From assembly GCA_013152215.1 (NCBI GenBank), contig JAADGT010000155.1, positions 1-8,178 of the forward strand: a stretch of DNA of 8,178 bases, read 5' to 3'. This DNA is from Deltaproteobacteria bacterium (GTDB taxonomy: Bacteria; Desulfobacterota; Deferrisomatia; Deferrisomatales; Deferrisomataceae). The notes beneath the pieces were generated by a model that was given only the letters and a program-made list of their open reading frames with translations, did no database searches and was not told the origin of the DNA. The translations under genes and the position numbers were made by a program. Below, one piece after another: positions 6,182-8,178 of the stretch (position 1 is the stretch's first letter; each line of letters begins with the position of its first letter).

Positions 6182-7474
6182 TCACGACCTCGCGGGGTTG
6201 CCACCCAGATCTTCCCAGAACCGCGGGTAGGACACGGCCGCCGCGTCGGCCCGGGTCACCTCGGCCCCGCCCGGGATGGCCAGGGACAGCACCCCGAGGG
6301 CCATGGCGAGCCGATGATCGCCGTGGCTGTCGAACACGGCCGGCCGCAGGGCGGCCGGGCCCCGGATCCGGAACCCGTCCTCAAACGTCTCCACCTCCAC
6401 CCCGGCCTTGCGAAGCTCCCCCGCCAGGGTTCCGATCCGGTCGGACTCCTTGTGTCGCAGCTCCCCCGCGCCGGTCACCTCGGTCGCCCCGTCGGCCGCG
6501 GCCGCCACCGCGGCCAGCACCGGGAACTCGTCGATCGCGGCCGGCACCTCGGACGGGTCCACCCGGGTCCCCTGCAGGGACCGGTGCTCCACCACCACAT
6601 CGCCCACGGGCTCGCCCGCGGCCGTGCCGGTGCGCCGAAGTTCCACGGCCGCTCCCATTCTCCGGAGGATCCGGAAGAAGCCGATGCGGGTCGGGTTCAG
6701 GCACACCCCCCGCACCGCGACCCGGGAGCCGGGTACCAGGCAGGCCGCGGCCGCCCAGAACGCCGCGGCCGACGGATCGCCGGGGACCTCGATGTCCAAC
6801 GGCGACAGGCGCACGCGCCCCTTCACCCCCACCCTGCCGTCCTCCCGGACGATCCCTGCGCCCATGGCCTCGAGCATCCGCTCGGTGTGATCCCGGGAGG
6901 GGGCCGGCTCCTCCACCCACGTGGTTCCCCGACAGTGCAGCCCGGCCAGGAGAACGGCGCTCTTCACCTGGGCGCTGGCCACGGATAGCCTCCAGGTCAG
7001 GGCCCGCAGGCTCCCCCCCCGGATCACCAGGGGCGCCAGGCGGTCCTCCTGGCGGCCCAACGCCAGGGCCCCCATCTCCCGCAAGGGGTCCAGGACCCGG
7101 GCCATGGGGCGCTGGCGCAGGCTGGCGTCGCCGGTGAGCACCGACAGGAACCCGTGGCCGGCCAGCACGCCCGCGAGCAGCCGCATGGTGGTTCCGGAGT
7201 TCCCGCAGTCCAGCACGTCGTCGGGCTCCCGGAGCCCCCCCAGGCCCCGGCCCTCCACCACGACCGTGCCCCCCTCGTCCCGCATCGCCACGCCGAGCCG
7301 CTCCAGCGCGGCTCGGGTGGACGCCACGTCGGCCCCGGCCTGCAGACCCCGGATCCGGGACGTTCCGTCGGCCAGGGCCGCAAACATCAGCGCCCGATGG
7401 GAGATGGACTTGTCTCCCGGGACCCGGACCTCCCGCCGGATCGGGCCGGAGCCCGCCACCCTCACACGGTCCAA
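6182..7474 (-). CDS. aroA: 3-phosphoshikimate 1-carboxyvinyltransferase (EPSP synthase)
   Basis: This enzyme joins shikimate-3-phosphate and phosphoenolpyruvate to give EPSP, the sixth step of the shikimate pathway. The 430-residue product has all the expected motifs. These are GDKSISHRAL at 20-29 (Lys22, Ser23, Arg27), CGNSGTTMRL at 90-99, GDASLRQRPM at 115-124, SAQVKSA near 167-173, AIDEFP with catalytic Asp315, HKESDRI with Glu343 and Arg346, and GDHRLAMAL at 385-393. The glycine of NSGT, which is replaced in some glyphosate-insensitive enzymes, is present. The start is taken as TTG 7474, because the ribosome binding site AGGAG is exactly six bases upstream and the resulting MDRVRVAGSGP start looks like family members. 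GTG 7465, overlapping the tyrA stop as GTGA, is an alternative but is 15 bases from that site. Either way the gene overlaps tyrA, by 13 or 4 bases. A run of eight C bases occurs at 7013-7020. Confidence 0.97.
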   Translation of the reverse strand: MDRVRVAGSGPIRREVRVPGDKSISHRALMFAALADGTSRIRGLQAGADVASTRAALERLGVAMRDEGGTVVVEGRGLGGLREPDDVLDCGNSGTTMRLLAGVLAGHGFLSVLTGDASLRQRPMARVLDPLREMGALALGRQEDRLAPLVIRGGSLRALTWRLSVASAQVKSAVLLAGLHCRGTTWVEEPAPSRDHTERMLEAMGAGIVREDGRVGVKGRVRLSPLDIEVPGDPSAAAFWAAAACLVPGSRVAVRGVCLNPTRIGFFRILRRMGAAVELRRTGTAAGEPVGDVVVEHRSLQGTRVDPSEVPAAIDEFPVLAAVAAAADGATEVTGAGELRHKESDRIGTLAGELRKAGVEVETFEDGFRIRGPAALRPAVFDSHGDHRLAMALGVLSLAIPGGAEVTRADAAAVSYPRFWEDLGGNPARS

Positions 7475-8178
7475 AGCCGGCTCCTCCCTTCCTTTGCTCC
7501 GTGGAACAGGGCCTCCAGGGCCTCCGCGTCCCCGGTCTCGAGCCGCCTCCGCACCGCTGCCAGCTCCTCCTCGAACTCCCCCAGGACCCGGCCCAGGGCC
7601 TCGCGGTTCTCCATGCAGATGTCCCGCCACAGGGCCGGGGGACTCCCCACCACCCGGGTCCAGTCCCGCAGCGATGGTCCCGCCAGGTTCAGCTCCCGGT
7701 CCCCGAGCTTCTCGAGAACCGCCCAGGTCAGGGTGTAGGCGAGCAGATGGGGCAGGTGGCTCACCCACGCGAACACCCGGTCGTGGACCTCCGGCGCCAT
7801 CCGGACCACCCGGGCCCCCAGGGCGGTCCACAGCGACTCCACCCGGTCCACGGCCTCGGCCGGGGTGGTGGGCAGCGGGGTCAGCACGCACGGCCGAGCG
7901 TCGAAGAGCCTCGGGTCGGCCGCCTCGACCCCCGATCGCTCCGTGCCGGCCACCGGGTGTGCCCCCACGAACTCCACCCCTTCCGGCACCACCCGGGCCG
8001 CTTCGGCCACGATGGAGGCCTTGGTGCTGCCCACGTCGGTGACGATCTGGCCGGGGGACAGGGCCGGGGCGATCTCTGCCAGGAGGCGGCGCACCGCGGT
8101 CACCGGGGCCGCCAGCACCACCAGATCGGCCCCGGCCACGGCCTCGGCCGCCGAGCCCACCGCCTCGTCCACCCACCC
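7462..8178 (-). CDS. tyrA: Prephenate dehydrogenase, C-terminal 238 residues (5' end outside the window)
   Basis: TyrA oxidatively decarboxylates prephenate with NAD(P)+ towards tyrosine. The reading frame is open to the window edge, so the gene is truncated there. The roughly 50 to 70 N-terminal residues with the dinucleotide-binding GxGxxG loop are missing from view. What remains is diagnostic: the second half of the nucleotide-binding domain (GADLVVLAAPV, then DVGSTKASI), the substrate-site GAHPVAGTERSG, and HDRVFAWVSHLPHLLAYTL. The dimerisation-domain signature SLRDWTRVVGSPPALWRDI and a C-terminal helix (EFEEELAAVRRRLETGD) follow. A GTG at 8172 is in frame, but it lies mid-domain and is not the real start. 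The stop (7464-7462) overlaps the start of aroA, and the tyrA-aroA order is a common aromatic amino acid operon arrangement. Use of arogenate rather than prephenate cannot be excluded from this fragment. Confidence 0.95.
   Translation of the reverse strand, partial: GWVDEAVGSAAEAVAGADLVVLAAPVTAVRRLLAEIAPALSPGQIVTDVGSTKASIVAEAARVVPEGVEFVGAHPVAGTERSGVEAADPRLFDARPCVLTPLPTTPAEAVDRVESLWTALGARVVRMAPEVHDRVFAWVSHLPHLLAYTLTWAVLEKLGDRELNLAGPSLRDWTRVVGSPPALWRDICMENREALGRVLGEFEEELAAVRRRLETGDAEALEALFHGAKEGRSRLWTV
7475..7490 (-). promoter_or_regulatory. Ribosome binding site deciding the aroA start
   Basis: On the minus strand AAGGGAGGAG (7490-7481) is followed by the six-base spacer CCGGCT and then TTG at 7474. 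It lies inside the last codons of tyrA. Its spacing supports the TTG start over the GTG at 7465 and suggests that aroA translation is coupled to tyrA. Confidence 0.65.

Noticed and set aside
6182..8176. A 664-residue open frame suggesting an N-terminally extended or fused aroA
   Set aside because: The extra 230 or so residues are low-complexity Gly/Arg/Pro translation of the tyrA gene in another frame. TyrA itself has clear motifs there, and aroA has a good start at 7474.

Overview
This window is about 8.2 kb of very GC-rich bacterial DNA (roughly 70% G+C by eye). It reads as ordinary chromosomal housekeeping sequence. There is no phage, CRISPR, transposase, rRNA or tRNA signal. The codon bias, the gene order tyrA-aroA next to ftsY, and an ftsY with a long acidic N-terminal domain suggest a high-GC Gram-negative, perhaps of deltaproteobacterial (Desulfobacterota/Myxococcota) type. 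That placement is a low-confidence inference.

Layout. (1) Positions 1-122 are the leader of the only plus-strand gene and hold a compact hairpin just before the ribosome binding site. (2) Positions 123-2215 encode a YyaL/SPATA20-type protein: a thioredoxin-like domain with a CHWC motif joined to an alpha/alpha-barrel. The gene is split by an apparent single-base deletion near 591-596, and both halves are otherwise intact. (3) Positions 2225-4579, minus strand, are a tight two-gene unit: a predicted ion-transporter-superfamily membrane antiporter followed 12 bases later by a tandem universal stress protein. This unit converges on the YyaL-type gene with only 9 bases between stop codons. (4) Positions 4580-4688 are a short leader between ftsY and the antiporter, with a terminator-like hairpin and T tract immediately before the antiporter ribosome binding site. 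(5) Positions 4689-5912, minus strand, are ftsY, the signal recognition particle receptor, with a GTG start. (6) Positions 5913-6181 are the largest gap. It holds two short arrays of degenerate heptamer-like repeats in opposite orientation, which the genes do not explain. (7) Positions 6182-8178, minus strand, are aroA (EPSP synthase) and the 3' part of tyrA (prephenate dehydrogenase). They overlap slightly and are probably translationally coupled.

How the genes fit together: tyrA-aroA is a shikimate/aromatic amino acid operon segment. ftsY serves co-translational membrane protein insertion. The antiporter and stress protein look like an ion-homeostasis/stress pair. I found no convincing new multi-gene system. 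The items most worth checking are the split YyaL-type gene, the opposed repeat arrays upstream of ftsY, and the possible attenuator before the antiporter.
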